This document shows, piece after piece, positions 41,021 to 50,099 of a stretch of DNA of 64,000 bases (position 1 is its first letter; the number at the start of each line of letters is the position of its first letter). The notes beneath the pieces were generated by a model. It saw nothing but the letters and a program-made list of their open reading frames with translations. It was not told the DNA's origin and ran no database searches. Position numbers and translations under genes: made by a program. The stretch comes from Fictibacillus aquaticus (lineage in GTDB: Bacteria > Bacillota > Bacilli > Bacillales > Fictibacillaceae), in assembly GCF_002245695.1 (NCBI RefSeq), contig NZ_NOII01000003.1, forward strand, positions 1 to 64,000, in the 5' to 3' direction.

Positions 41021-41440
41021 ATGAAGGAAACCCGTGTTTCGAGCACAAAATGGTTTGGTCTGGCGCTGCAGTCGCTTTTAGTGCTGGCTGACTTTGACGG
41101 CATCGCCCCGAGCGGCGCGCTGGCAGATAAGCTTGGTGCGAAGTCTTCGTTTTTGCGAAAGGTGCTGAGCAATCTCGTGAAGGCGGGAATTTTATCAGCG
41201 AAAGAAGGTCGTGACGGCGGCTATTATCTGGCGAAGGAAGCGGATGATATCACGCTCGCAGAAGTGTACGAAGCGATGCGGACGGACCCGTACGCGAAAG
41301 GCTTTTTGGATGTGAATAAAGAAGAATGCTTTGCGCCGGGAACGCAAAAAGCGCTGGCTGGACTGATCGATGAGATGGAAAACTGGCTGCTGCAAGGACT
41401 TTCCGAAAAAACGGTCGGAGATTTGCTGCGCGACCGGTAA
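41021..41440 (+). CDS. Rrf2-family transcriptional regulator
   Basis: 139 aa. N-terminal winged helix (SGALADKLGAKSSFLRKVLSNLVKAGIL) with the Rrf2 wing GRDGGYYLAK. It has a single cysteine, Cys103 (KEECFAPG), not a three-Cys Fe-S cluster, so it may sense redox or electrophiles through that thiol. It precedes a nitroreductase gene, in whose promoter two inverted repeats look like its operators. AGAGGTG precedes the ATG. Confidence 0.88.
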   Translation: MKETRVSSTKWFGLALQSLLVLADFDGIAPSGALADKLGAKSSFLRKVLSNLVKAGILSAKEGRDGGYYLAKEADDITLAEVYEAMRTDPYAKGFLDVNKEECFAPGTQKALAGLIDEMENWLLQGLSEKTVGDLLRDR

Positions 41441-41486
41441 TATCCCTTTTTCCTGAGATGATGGGTGAAGGGATTTTGTTTGCGAG

Positions 41487-41545
41487 TAACTGTTCTTGAC
41501 AAATATACAGTTAACCTCCTATACTGTTCTTGAAATATGAACAGT
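41487..41545 (+). promoter_or_regulatory. nitroreductase promoter with two operator-like repeats
   Basis: TTGACA (41496-41501) and TATACT (41520-41525) with an 18 bp spacer. TAACTGT...ACAGTTA (41487-41513) covers the -35 box. ACTGTTC...GAACAGT (41523-41545) overlaps the -10 box and start region. The two share AACTGTTCTTGA-type sequence, so one protein probably binds both. Confidence 0.75.
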
Positions 41546-41562
41546 TAAAGGAGAGATACCAT

Positions 41563-42270
41563 ATGTCAACAAAACAATCTTCTTCAGAAGAGTATTTAAA
41601 TAAAGTAAACGAGATGGACATCCCGAACGTGCAGCCAAAAGATTTGGACAGCACAGATTTTTTCACAGTCGCAAGAGAGCGCCGTTCGGTCCGCTATTAT
41701 GACCCAACATATCAGCTTGCGGACAGCGATTTGAGAGAGATCTTAGAGACGGCTATATTGGCTCCATCATCCTCAAACTTGCAGCCGTGGCGTTTCCTCG
41801 TAATCCGTGAGCAGGAGAAGAAAGAGATTCTGCTGCCGATCGCGAAAAACCAGAAGCAGGTGAGTGACGCTTCAGCGATCATCGCCGTTCTTGGTGATAT
41901 CGATGCGTACAAGAACGCGGGCCGTATTTACGGTGAGGTTGTGGAACAAGGCAGGATGGAAAAGGAGTTCGCTGATTTTTATGTGAACACGATCAACGAG
42001 CATTACGGCAATCTGTCTGAAGAGCATGCGACGAACGTGGCGCTGATCGACGGCGGACTCGTTTCCATGCAGCTGATGCTTGCTGCTAAGGCAAAGGGAC
42101 TCGACACGGTGCCTATGGGCGGTTATGACCAGAAGCAGTTCATCGAAACGTTCAACGTGCCGGCGAACTTGAAGCCTGTTATGCTGATCGCGCTCGGAAA
42201 AGGCGCGAAAGCAGGATTTGAGAAGAATCGCTTGCCGCTGGATGAGCTGATTACGGAAGAGAGCTTCTAG
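41563..42270 (+). CDS. nitroreductase family protein
   Basis: 235 aa. FMN-dependent nitroreductase fold: RERRSVRYYDP near the start, APSSSNLQPWRFLVI (FMN binding), then DGGLVSMQLMLAAKAKGLDTVPMGGYD. Likely reduces quinones or nitro compounds; in vivo substrate unknown. Start at 41563 behind AAGGAGA. Apparently controlled by the upstream Rrf2 regulator. Confidence 0.9.
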   Translation: MSTKQSSSEEYLNKVNEMDIPNVQPKDLDSTDFFTVARERRSVRYYDPTYQLADSDLREILETAILAPSSSNLQPWRFLVIREQEKKEILLPIAKNQKQVSDASAIIAVLGDIDAYKNAGRIYGEVVEQGRMEKEFADFYVNTINEHYGNLSEEHATNVALIDGGLVSMQLMLAAKAKGLDTVPMGGYDQKQFIETFNVPANLKPVMLIALGKGAKAGFEKNRLPLDELITEESF

Positions 42271-42284
42271 AGTTGTAAATTAGG

Positions 42285-42316
42285 GGAAGGCAGACTGCGG
42301 TCTGCCTTCTTTTTTA
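42285..42316 (+). terminator. nitroreductase terminator
   Basis: Stem GAAGGCAGAC/GTCTGCCTTC followed by TTTTTT. Confidence 0.92.
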
Positions 42317-42353
42317 TGTTTAGTGGGGTACGGTGCGTGTCGAATTTTAGCGA

Positions 42354-42444
42354 ATGGCACAAATCCTGAAAATATGGCACATAACGCTGTGAAATGGCGC
42401 ATATCACAAAAAAATGGCACATATCACAAAAAAACGGCACATAA
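42354..42444. repeat. phased keyword array E (ATGGCACATA), exact 20 bp period
   Basis: ATGGCAC, ATGGCAC, ATGGCGC, ATGGCAC and ACGGCAC begin at 42354, 42374, 42394, 42414 and 42434: four intervals of exactly 20 bases. The third and fourth linkers are nearly identical (ATCACAAAAAAA). Confidence 0.9.
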
Positions 42445-42732
42445 ACGCCGGCCCGCACCAAAAATCAACTACTCAGCGGCTAAAACCGCGCCGCCGTAAC
42501 CTGAAATACCCGCTAAATCATCCCCCAGATGCACCGCTCAGCCCCAACAACAGGTAAAATGCTTGAAAACCCTGCTGTAAGTGTAAATTTCCCAGCCAGG
42601 AAACGCTGTGCAATAAGTATGGTGTTTGTTTTAAGTGTGATAAAATAGGATATATTCAGTTTCATCGATAACAACAGTTGACACAGTTGATAGACATATA
42701 AATTTTCTAGTATCCGTAAAGGGGCGGCCATG

Positions 42733-43440
42733 ATGGAAAAAAAGATTCTCGTAGTGGATGATGAAAGACCGATTGCTGATATTCTTCAGTTTAACCTGGA
42801 GAAAGAGGGTTTCACGGTCGTCTGCGCCTATGATGGCGTGACAGCGGTTGAGAAGGTTGAGAAAGAGAAGCCGGACATGATTCTGCTTGATATCATGCTT
42901 CCGATGAAGGACGGCATGGAAGTTTGCCGTGAAGTGCGTAAGAAGTATGATACGCCGATCATCATGCTGACGGCGAAGGATTCAGAGATTGATAAGGTTC
43001 TGGGATTAGAGCTCGGTGCCGATGATTATGTGACGAAGCCGTTCAGCACACGCGAGCTGATCGCGCGCGTGAAGGCGAACCTGCGCCGCCACCAGAACGA
43101 GGCGGAGCGCGAAACAGAAGATAACAATAACGAGATCACGATCGGCACGCTGACGATTCATCCGGATGCGTACCTTGTTACGAAGCGCGGTGAGACGATC
43201 GAACTGACGCACCGTGAGTTCGAGCTGCTTCACTATTTGGCGAAGCATATCGGCCAGGTGATGACGCGCGAGCACTTGCTGCAGACCGTGTGGGGCTATG
43301 ATTATTTCGGCGATGTGCGTACGGTTGACGTGACGGTCCGCCGTTTAAGAGAAAAAGTAGAAGACAATCCGAGCCATCCGCTATGGATCATCACACGACG
43401 CGGAGTAGGGTATTATTTACGAAATCCTGATCAGGAGTAA
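42733..43440 (+). CDS. walR: response regulator WalR (YycF)
   Basis: 235 aa. OmpR-type regulator controlling autolysins and wall synthesis; essential in B. subtilis. The receiver domain has DD at 9-10, phospho-acceptor Asp53 (LLDIMLP), Thr in MLTAKD and Lys in TKPFS. The C-terminal winged helix ends [13 protein letters not shown]. The ATG at 42733 matches the family N-terminus; an ATG one codon earlier is equally possible. First gene of walRKHIJ. Confidence 0.96.
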   Translation: MEKKILVVDDERPIADILQFNLEKEGFTVVCAYDGVTAVEKVEKEKPDMILLDIMLPMKDGMEVCREVRKKYDTPIIMLTAKDSEIDKVLGLELGADDYVTKPFSTRELIARVKANLRRHQNEAERETEDNNNEITIGTLTIHPDAYLVTKRGETIELTHREFELLHYLAKHIGQVMTREHLLQTVWGYDYFGDVRTVDVTVRRLREKVEDNPSHPLWIITRRGVGYYLRNPDQE

Positions 43441-43445
43441 GCATC

Positions 43446-45278
43446 ATGAACAAAGTCGGTTTTTTCAGGTCGATACACGTTAAGTTCGTATTGATCTATG
43501 TGCTGCTCATATTGATCGCCATGCAGGTGATCAGTGTGTACTTTATTAACAACCTGGAGGATGACCTGCGCCGCAACTTCACGAAGTCTGTGGTTGAGCG
43601 CGTGAACATCCTGGAGTTCAATATTGAGCAGAAAATGCGTGAGTATCAATCGAATAAAACGCCGCGAGACGAACGCCAGACGACACTTGAAGAAAGCATT
43701 CAGTCCCTTTTGAACGAAGAGTTCAAGAAGGACAATGAAATTCAAGTGCTCGATAAGGAGGGCGTCGTTTTGGCGTCCCATCCGAACAAGAATCTGGTCG
43801 GCCAGATCAGCTTCAACTCGAAAATCCGACTCGCGCTTGAGGGTACGGAGGATCCGGATGAGATGTTCGATCCAACGATCAACAAGAGGCTGTACGTGTA
43901 TGCGAAGCCGATCAAAATCGACAACAACGGGCAGACGATCGGGGCGATCTACCTTGAGACATCGATCGAGTCTATTTATGACCAGATACAGGATATTAAC
44001 CAGATCCTCACGACAGGTACGGTTATTGCCCTGGTAATTACGGCGCTGCTGGGGATTTTCCTGGCGCGTACGATCACGAGGCCGATGGCGGATATGAGGA
44101 AGCAGGCGCTCGTTATGGCGCGCGGGGACTTTTCGCGAAAAGTTCAAGTGTACGGCGATGACGAGATCGGCCAGCTGGCGATGACGTTCAACGACCTGAC
44201 ACGAAAACTGCAGGAGGCGACCGCTGTTACGGAGAGCGAACGGCGTAAGCTACGGTCGGTCTTGACGTACATGACCGACGGCGTGATCGCGACAGACCGT
44301 GACGGGGCGATCATCCTCATGAACGACCGGGCAGAAGAGATGTTGAACATATCGCGGCAGAACGCGCTTGGCACGCCGCTCATGGAGCTGCTCAGGCTTA
44401 ATACACAGTACACATGGGACGAGCTGTATAGCGAGTACGATACGATGCTGCTCGATTTCAGCAGCGAGGACATGCATTATGTGGTCCGCGCAAATTTTTC
44501 CGTGATACAAAAGGAAGATGGCCCGGTGAACGGTCTGATTGCCGTTCTGCATGACGTGACAGAGCAGGAGCAGATCGAGCACGAGCGCCGCGAGTTCGTT
44601 TTTAACGTATCGCATGAGCTCCGGACGCCGCTGACGACGATGCGCAGCTATTTAGAGGCGCTCGCGGAAGGCGCTTGGCAGGACGAGAATATCGCGCCGC
44701 GCTTTTTAGAGGTCACACAAAATGAAACCGAGCGGATGATCCGGCTCGTGACGGACCTTCTGCAGCTGTCGAAAATGGACAGCAAGGATTTCCGTTTCAC
44801 GTTCCGCGAGATTAATCTGCCGCAGTATTTGAACGATATTATCGACCGTCATGAGATGCTGGAAAAAGAGAATATCGTTCTGAAGCGTGTTCTGCCTGAA
44901 ACGCCGATTCTCGTTCAGATGGATACCGATAAGATGACACAGGTGCTCGATAACATCATCTCCAACGCGATGAAATATTCGCCTGAAGGAGGCAACATCA
45001 CGCTTTCGGCTGGCAAGGTCGGGCGCAAGGTGAAGGTGAGCATCCAGGATGAAGGCGTCGGTATTCCGAAGAACAACGTGTCGAAAATCTTTGATCGGTT
45101 CTTCCGCGTGGATAAGGCGCGGTCACGGGATATCGGAGGCACAGGGCTCGGGCTCGCGATCGCCAAGGAAATCGTCCTCGCGCACGGCGGGGAGATCTGG
45201 GCGGAGAGCGAGTGGGGCGAAGGAACGACGATCCACTTTACGCTGCCTCTGCAAAAAGCAAGGGGGGCAAGCGTATGA
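43446..45278 (+). CDS. walK: sensor histidine kinase WalK (YycG)
   Basis: 610 aa. Two transmembrane segments flank an extracellular Cache-like loop (about 30-185). HAMP, PAS, a HisKA domain with His390 in NVSHELRTPLT, and a HATPase with GGTGLGLAIAKEIV follow. It phosphorylates WalR in response to wall metabolism. Five bases after walR; overlaps walH by ATGA. Confidence 0.96.
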   Translation: MNKVGFFRSIHVKFVLIYVLLILIAMQVISVYFINNLEDDLRRNFTKSVVERVNILEFNIEQKMREYQSNKTPRDERQTTLEESIQSLLNEEFKKDNEIQVLDKEGVVLASHPNKNLVGQISFNSKIRLALEGTEDPDEMFDPTINKRLYVYAKPIKIDNNGQTIGAIYLETSIESIYDQIQDINQILTTGTVIALVITALLGIFLARTITRPMADMRKQALVMARGDFSRKVQVYGDDEIGQLAMTFNDLTRKLQEATAVTESERRKLRSVLTYMTDGVIATDRDGAIILMNDRAEEMLNISRQNALGTPLMELLRLNTQYTWDELYSEYDTMLLDFSSEDMHYVVRANFSVIQKEDGPVNGLIAVLHDVTEQEQIEHERREFVFNVSHELRTPLTTMRSYLEALAEGAWQDENIAPRFLEVTQNETERMIRLVTDLLQLSKMDSKDFRFTFREINLPQYLNDIIDRHEMLEKENIVLKRVLPETPILVQMDTDKMTQVLDNIISNAMKYSPEGGNITLSAGKVGRKVKVSIQDEGVGIPKNNVSKIFDRFFRVDKARSRDIGGTGLGLAIAKEIVLAHGGEIWAESEWGEGTTIHFTLPLQKARGASV

Positions 45279-46645
45279 ACATTAACTGGACCCGGGTATT
45301 AAAAACGATACAGCGGCTGATCGTCCGGATCAGGCGCAATTGGGAAAAAATCAAGTCGGTCACATTGACGGCCCTTATCTGTTTGAGCCTCGTGCTCACA
45401 TGGAGCTTGTGGACGTTCAAGCCGAACTATGGTGTGCTTGAGAGCACGCGTGTCGTGAAAAAGGAAGTTGTCGTTGACCGCAAGAAGGCGTCAGACGTTA
45501 TCAGCCCGAGCCAGATCGTGTATCACAACGGCAAGCAGATGTACGGCGTTGTCGGGCACAGCTTGCTCGATGTGGTGAGCAGCCGGCTTGAGGCATCGAA
45601 ATTTTATTATCAAAAAGAGAAGTTAATAAATTTTACGCCGGAAAAGATGAAGAAGCCGTTTATCGAGATCGTGTTTCCGGTGAATATGCCGTCTGACGTG
45701 TACCGTCAGCTGCTGCATCTGGAGGATCCGGGTGTGAACCGTCTGACAGGCGTTGACCGCATCATCTTTTATCAGAACGATTCGTCGGTCTATCTGGCTT
45801 CTTACTCTGAGCGGAAGATGATCAAGCTCGGAAGCACGTTTCCGTATAAAGATATTCAGAGCTTGATGGTGCAGGCGATTGAGTCGAAGTCAGCTGTGCC
45901 GTTCATGAAATATGATTATATGGTGGCAGCGGATGACATTGAAAATCAGGTGATGCGCCGTTTCTATATGCCGAAAGACAAGGTGAAGGTAAGATCGTAT
46001 AAATACTTGGCACTGTCGATCACTGACAGCGTGTACGAAAAATATAAAAAGGCGCTCTTCCCTGACCCGCAATCGGTGAAGAGCGGGACGACGCAAAACG
46101 GACAGACGTTCACAGACGTCAGCTCGGCGCTCGTTATCAACGAGAACGTGAGCCGCATGAAGTTCACGAACTTCGCCGGTTCCGGAAGCAGCATTCAGAA
46201 CTTGAACCCGCTCATGAGCTCGATCGACTATATCAACACACATGCAGGATGGGGCAATGAATATTTCCTGTCTGACCTGAACAGCTATCGAGCGGTGTTC
46301 TATCCGCAGGTTCGCAGCATGCCGATCCTCAACAGCGACATGGAGATGAGCCTGACGTGGGATGAAAATGAGCTGTACGAGTACCAGCGCTCGCTCATCG
46401 AGCTGAACGACAAAGGGCTGCCGTTCAACGAGAATCCGGAAACTCATACGCTGCAGTCAGGCGAGGCGGTAGCGGACGAGCTGAAGACGAACTATGCTCC
46501 TGAGTATGTGTACGACGTGCGCATCGGGTTCTCGATGGAGGCGGAGGGTGACAGCCAGGTGTACAAGCTGCAGCCGAAATGGTTTATTTTATACGGCGAG
46601 AACAAACGATGGCAGCCGCTGTTTAAGCAGAAGGGAGAATTTTAA
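45275..46645 (+). CDS. walH: WalK regulator WalH (YycH)
   Basis: 456 aa. One N-terminal transmembrane helix (about 28-48) and a large extracellular domain. WalH and WalI bind WalK in the membrane and tune its activity. The start at 45275 overlaps the walK stop. The longer frame inside walK is rejected because it reads through the end of walK. The sequence diverges strongly from Bacillus relatives, so the name rests mostly on topology and operon position. Confidence 0.9.
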   Translation: MNINWTRVLKTIQRLIVRIRRNWEKIKSVTLTALICLSLVLTWSLWTFKPNYGVLESTRVVKKEVVVDRKKASDVISPSQIVYHNGKQMYGVVGHSLLDVVSSRLEASKFYYQKEKLINFTPEKMKKPFIEIVFPVNMPSDVYRQLLHLEDPGVNRLTGVDRIIFYQNDSSVYLASYSERKMIKLGSTFPYKDIQSLMVQAIESKSAVPFMKYDYMVAADDIENQVMRRFYMPKDKVKVRSYKYLALSITDSVYEKYKKALFPDPQSVKSGTTQNGQTFTDVSSALVINENVSRMKFTNFAGSGSSIQNLNPLMSSIDYINTHAGWGNEYFLSDLNSYRAVFYPQVRSMPILNSDMEMSLTWDENELYEYQRSLIELNDKGLPFNENPETHTLQSGEAVADELKTNYAPEYVYDVRIGFSMEAEGDSQVYKLQPKWFILYGENKRWQPLFKQKGEF

Positions 46646-47484
46646 TGGATTGGTATAAAACAAAGACCATTTTCATTCTCACCTTTCTTGTGCTCAACCT
46701 GTTTCTCGCCTACCAGCTGTACATGAAGATGGACCGCAACAACATTAAAACGCTCGGCGAACAGCCGCTGGAAGAGCGGCTGTCGAACAATAACATCAAG
46801 TATAAGGGCAAGATTCCGGCTTACCGTGAAGATCAGACACTGATCAGCGGGCAGAGGTATTCGTTTACCCCTGATGAGCGGAAGAACTATGAAACTAAGG
46901 CGATTGCGCTTGCCGATTCGAGCACAGACATGACCCTCGCTTTTACGATAAAAAAGCCGATCGTTATGAAAAAAAGCCGTGCTGATGTGATCAGCCAGAT
47001 GGAAAACTTCCTGACTGACAACGTTATCCGCGGGAAAGATTACGATTTTTATAAGTACGACAAAGAAAAGAAGCAGATCTGGTTCGCGCAGAGATATCAG
47101 GAAAAGCCGATTTTCTTTGATCCGGTTAACTATGAAAAGCGCAATGAGCTGACACGCAACTATGAAGGCTCGAACGGCATGATCAAGTTCGAGTTCAACG
47201 ATAAAAACGAGGTCTTCCGTTTCACGCAGACTTACCTCAGTATTATGAGACAGGGAGATTGGCAGGAAATCATCTCTCCGAAAAAAGCACTCGGCCGGCT
47301 GCTCGATATGGGCTATCTCGACAGCGGCGACAAGATCACAACCATCCGCCTTGGCTATTACAGTCTGGCGAGCATCGAGGAGCTGCAGGTGTATGCCCCG
47401 ACATGGTCGATCGAGACGGAGAAGGAGCACTATATGGTGAACGCTACCGACAGTAAGGTGCTCGTGCTTAAAGGGGAAGAATAG
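46645..47484 (+). CDS. walI: WalK regulator WalI (YycI)
   Basis: 279 aa. A short cytoplasmic N-terminus, one transmembrane helix (TIFILTFLVLNLFLAYQLY) and an extracellular YycI domain. Starts at the last base of the walH stop (TAATG), so translation is coupled. Acts with WalH on WalK. Confidence 0.92.
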   Translation: MDWYKTKTIFILTFLVLNLFLAYQLYMKMDRNNIKTLGEQPLEERLSNNNIKYKGKIPAYREDQTLISGQRYSFTPDERKNYETKAIALADSSTDMTLAFTIKKPIVMKKSRADVISQMENFLTDNVIRGKDYDFYKYDKEKKQIWFAQRYQEKPIFFDPVNYEKRNELTRNYEGSNGMIKFEFNDKNEVFRFTQTYLSIMRQGDWQEIISPKKALGRLLDMGYLDSGDKITTIRLGYYSLASIEELQVYAPTWSIETEKEHYMVNATDSKVLVLKGEE

Positions 47485-47499
47485 AAAGGAAGTCTGAAC

Positions 47500-48297
47500 A
47501 TGAGCTTAAAATTCAGCGTGCTTGCCAGCGGAAGCACAGGGAACGCGATATACGTGGAAACCGGACATGCACGCTTGCTCGTTGACGCCGGTTTAAGCGC
47601 AAAGCAGATGGGCGTGCTGTTCGATCGAGCCAACATCGGCGAGATCGCCGGCCTTGACGGTATTCTCGTCACGCACGAGCACAGCGACCATATAAGAGGG
47701 ATCGGCGTTATGGCGCGCAAGTTCAAGCTGCCGATCTACGCGAACGCCAATACGTGGCATGCGATGGAACCGCTGATCGGCGAGGTGCCGCTCGACCAAA
47801 AATTCGAGTTCGGCATGGAAACGGTCCGCACGTTCGGCGACCTTGATGTTGAGTCGTTCGGCGTATCGCATGACGCCGCTGAGCCGATGTTCTACGTGTT
47901 TCATCACGAAGGACGCAAGCTCACGCTCATGACCGACACAGGTTATGTGAGTGACCGTATGAAGGGCACAATCAAGGAAAGCAACAGCATGATCATCGAG
48001 TCCAACCATGACATTAACATGCTCATGATGGGACGTTACCCGTGGAACATTAAGCGCCGAATCCTCGGCGACCACGGCCACATCTCGAACGAAGACTGCG
48101 GTCACGCGCTCGCAGACGTGATCGGCGACCATACGAAAAACATCTACCTTGCGCACTTGAGCAAGGATAACAACATGAAGGACATCGCCCGCCTCGCGGT
48201 CCAGCAGACGCTCGAATCACGCGGGTTCGCGATCGGCGAAGACATCACACTCTACGATACTGACGCCGTCATCCCAACAAAATTAGCCGTTGTCTAA
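47500..48297 (+). CDS. walJ: metallo-beta-lactamase fold hydrolase WalJ (YycJ)
   Basis: 265 aa. Metallo-beta-lactamase fold; the metal motif [12 protein letters not shown] is intact, with SNHDINML and LAHLSKDNN later. YycJ is a 5'-3' DNA exonuclease implicated in mismatch repair and in coordinating division with replication. Last gene of the wal operon before a terminator. Confidence 0.94.
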   Translation: MSLKFSVLASGSTGNAIYVETGHARLLVDAGLSAKQMGVLFDRANIGEIAGLDGILVTHEHSDHIRGIGVMARKFKLPIYANANTWHAMEPLIGEVPLDQKFEFGMETVRTFGDLDVESFGVSHDAAEPMFYVFHHEGRKLTLMTDTGYVSDRMKGTIKESNSMIIESNHDINMLMMGRYPWNIKRRILGDHGHISNEDCGHALADVIGDHTKNIYLAHLSKDNNMKDIARLAVQQTLESRGFAIGEDITLYDTDAVIPTKLAVV

Positions 48298-48298
48298 C

Positions 48299-48322
48299 CA
48301 AGCCCTGTTTAAGGGCTTTTCT
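48299..48322 (+). terminator. walJ terminator
   Basis: Stem AAGCCC/GGGCTT followed by TTCTTTC, right after the stop. Confidence 0.75.
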
Positions 48323-48457
48323 TTCGGGAAATAACAAGATATGTGTGGGAAAATATGAAAAATTACCCAAAATTAATGGTAAAACCTTCACAGACCGTAT
48401 AATGAAGGAAAACTGCTGCATACTTGGTAAGAGAATGAAAGGAACGGTGAACACTTT

Positions 48458-49651
48458 ATGGGGTACTATGACGACAACGAATATAACAGCAGGCCGCCTG
48501 CGCCTGCAAAAAGACGCGGCGTTTTCCTGCCGGCACTTATTGGCGCGATTCTAGGAGCATTTCTCGTCCTGCTCGCCACACCAGTGTTGCAGGGAGCAGG
48601 CATCCTTCCTAACTACGGCGGTGAAGAAGAAAACGGACTCGGCACGAACGACGAGAACGTCCAAAAAGGTGTCGACGTTGACGTGACGACCGACATCACG
48701 AAAGCCGTCGATAAAACGTCCGGCGCGGTCGTCGAGGTCGTGAAGATCCAGCAAGGCGACTTCTTCCAACAGGAACAGGCCGGTTCCGGTTCTGGCGTCC
48801 TTTATAAAAAAGAAGGCGATAAAGCATACGTCGTCACGAACGACCATGTTGTCGCCGGAGCAAGCAAAATCGAGATCACGCTCGCAAACGGAACGAAGCT
48901 TGAAGGCAAGCTCCGCGGCACCGACCCGCTCATGGATCTGGCGGTCGTAGAGGTGGATGGAGCCAAGGTAGATGATATCGCCCAGTTCGGTTCATCCGAC
49001 GACCTGAAGCGCGGTGAGCCAGCCATCGCGATCGGCAACCCGCTCGGTACGTTCCCAGGGTCCGTCACACAAGGTATCGTCTCAAGCGCAGACCGTACGA
49101 TCCCTGTCGACATCGACGGAGACGGCAGCCCCGACTGGCAGGCTGAAGTCATCCAGACCGACGCTGCGATTAACCCAGGAAACAGCGGTGGCGCGCTATT
49201 GAACATCAGCGGCCAGGTGATCGGCATCAACTCATCAAAAATCGCACAGCAGGAAGTAGAAGGCATCGGGTTTGCCATTCCGGTCGACATCGCCCGCCCG
49301 ATCATCAATGATTTAGAGAAATATGGCGAGGTTAGACGCCCGAAGCTCGGCGTTGACGTTATCTCACTCGAGCAGGTGAACAGCTATCACCGCCAGACAA
49401 CATTAAAGCTGCCGAACGATGTGAAAAGCGGAATCGTCGTCATGGAAGCCGTTCCGTTATCAGCTGCCGAACGCGCAGGACTGAAGGAGCTCGATGTGAT
49501 CGTCGAGATGGACGGCCAACCGATTAAAGACGTCGTCCAGCTCCGTAAATTCCTATACACAAAAACCAAAATCGGCGAAGAAGTCGAAGTGGTGTACTAC
49601 CGTGAAGGAAAGAAGAAGACTGCGAAGGTGAAGCTGGAGAAGCAGACTTAA
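48458..49651 (+). CDS. htrC: HtrA-type serine protease HtrC (YyxA)
   Basis: 397 aa. Membrane-anchored DegP/HtrA protease. A cytoplasmic Pro/Arg-rich start and one transmembrane helix (about 22-46) precede the trypsin-like domain with His130, Asp160 and Ser243 (GNSGG). A single PDZ domain forms the C-terminus. It degrades misfolded exported proteins. Its place after walJ matches B. subtilis htrC. Confidence 0.94.
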   Translation: MGYYDDNEYNSRPPAPAKRRGVFLPALIGAILGAFLVLLATPVLQGAGILPNYGGEEENGLGTNDENVQKGVDVDVTTDITKAVDKTSGAVVEVVKIQQGDFFQQEQAGSGSGVLYKKEGDKAYVVTNDHVVAGASKIEITLANGTKLEGKLRGTDPLMDLAVVEVDGAKVDDIAQFGSSDDLKRGEPAIAIGNPLGTFPGSVTQGIVSSADRTIPVDIDGDGSPDWQAEVIQTDAAINPGNSGGALLNISGQVIGINSSKIAQQEVEGIGFAIPVDIARPIINDLEKYGEVRRPKLGVDVISLEQVNSYHRQTTLKLPNDVKSGIVVMEAVPLSAAERAGLKELDVIVEMDGQPIKDVVQLRKFLYTKTKIGEEVEVVYYREGKKKTAKVKLEKQT

Positions 49652-49664
49652 ATAATGAGTTATT

Positions 49665-49707
49665 GGAAGAAAGCATTCGGAATTATGTCCGACTGCTTTC
49701 TTTTTTT
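49665..49707 (+). terminator. htrC terminator
   Basis: Stem GAAAGCA-TCGGA/TCCGA-TGCTTTC followed by TTTTTTT. Confidence 0.88.
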
Positions 49708-49797
49708 GCGTTGAGCGGGTGTGTTTTGGGGTTTTGGCGGGATGGTGGGGCGATTTGTTGGTGGGAAACAGGCTGATGGCGGCTGGAAAGACAGCCC

Positions 49798-49909
49798 GCG
49801 GGCGCGAAACGATGTGGCGCGGGCGGGAGAGGGCAATTTGCGGGCGCAGACGAGCTTCGCGCGGGCGTAAAATCCTAATCTGCGGGCGCAAATCAAGCAT
49901 CCACGGGCG
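49798..49909. repeat. phased keyword array F (GCGGGCG), exact 21 bp period
   Basis: GCGGGCG begins at 49798, 49819, 49840, 49861 and 49882, and ACGGGCG at 49903: five intervals of exactly 21 bases. The linkers are unrelated. It starts 91 bases past the htrC terminator. Confidence 0.92.
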
Positions 49910-50099
49910 AAGTGACGTAATTTACCAAATTAGCTTATTTCACCACCCCTGCCATCCCCCAAAAACAGTTCCGTCTTACTACAAATTCTGCACATAAACA
50001 CCCCATTTGGCTGTTTATCAAGCAAACTGCAGGGTATATACTACAATGGTAATTTTTAACTGATTGTCGGAGAACAGATGAAAGGGCAGCGGTGAAGGC

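Larger units (their letters stand above)
42271..42732. other. gap before walR
   Basis: Contains a terminator (42285-42316), a half-site of the GGTACC repeat (GGGGTACGGT, 42324-42333) and phased array E (42354-42444). The walR promoter must lie in the AT-rich last 150 bases (for example around TTGACACAG near 42675); I could not fix it. Confidence 0.7.
49652..50099. other. gap between htrC and the LXG toxin gene
   Basis: Contains the htrC terminator and phased array F (49798-49909). A short promoter-like AT stretch precedes the toxin gene. None of the small helical partner genes often found before LXG toxins is present. Confidence 0.7.

Noticed and set aside
45212-45274. Upstream start for walH inside walK
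   Set aside because: The extra 21 residues overlap the conserved walK end; the ATG at 45275 has the usual ATGA overlap.
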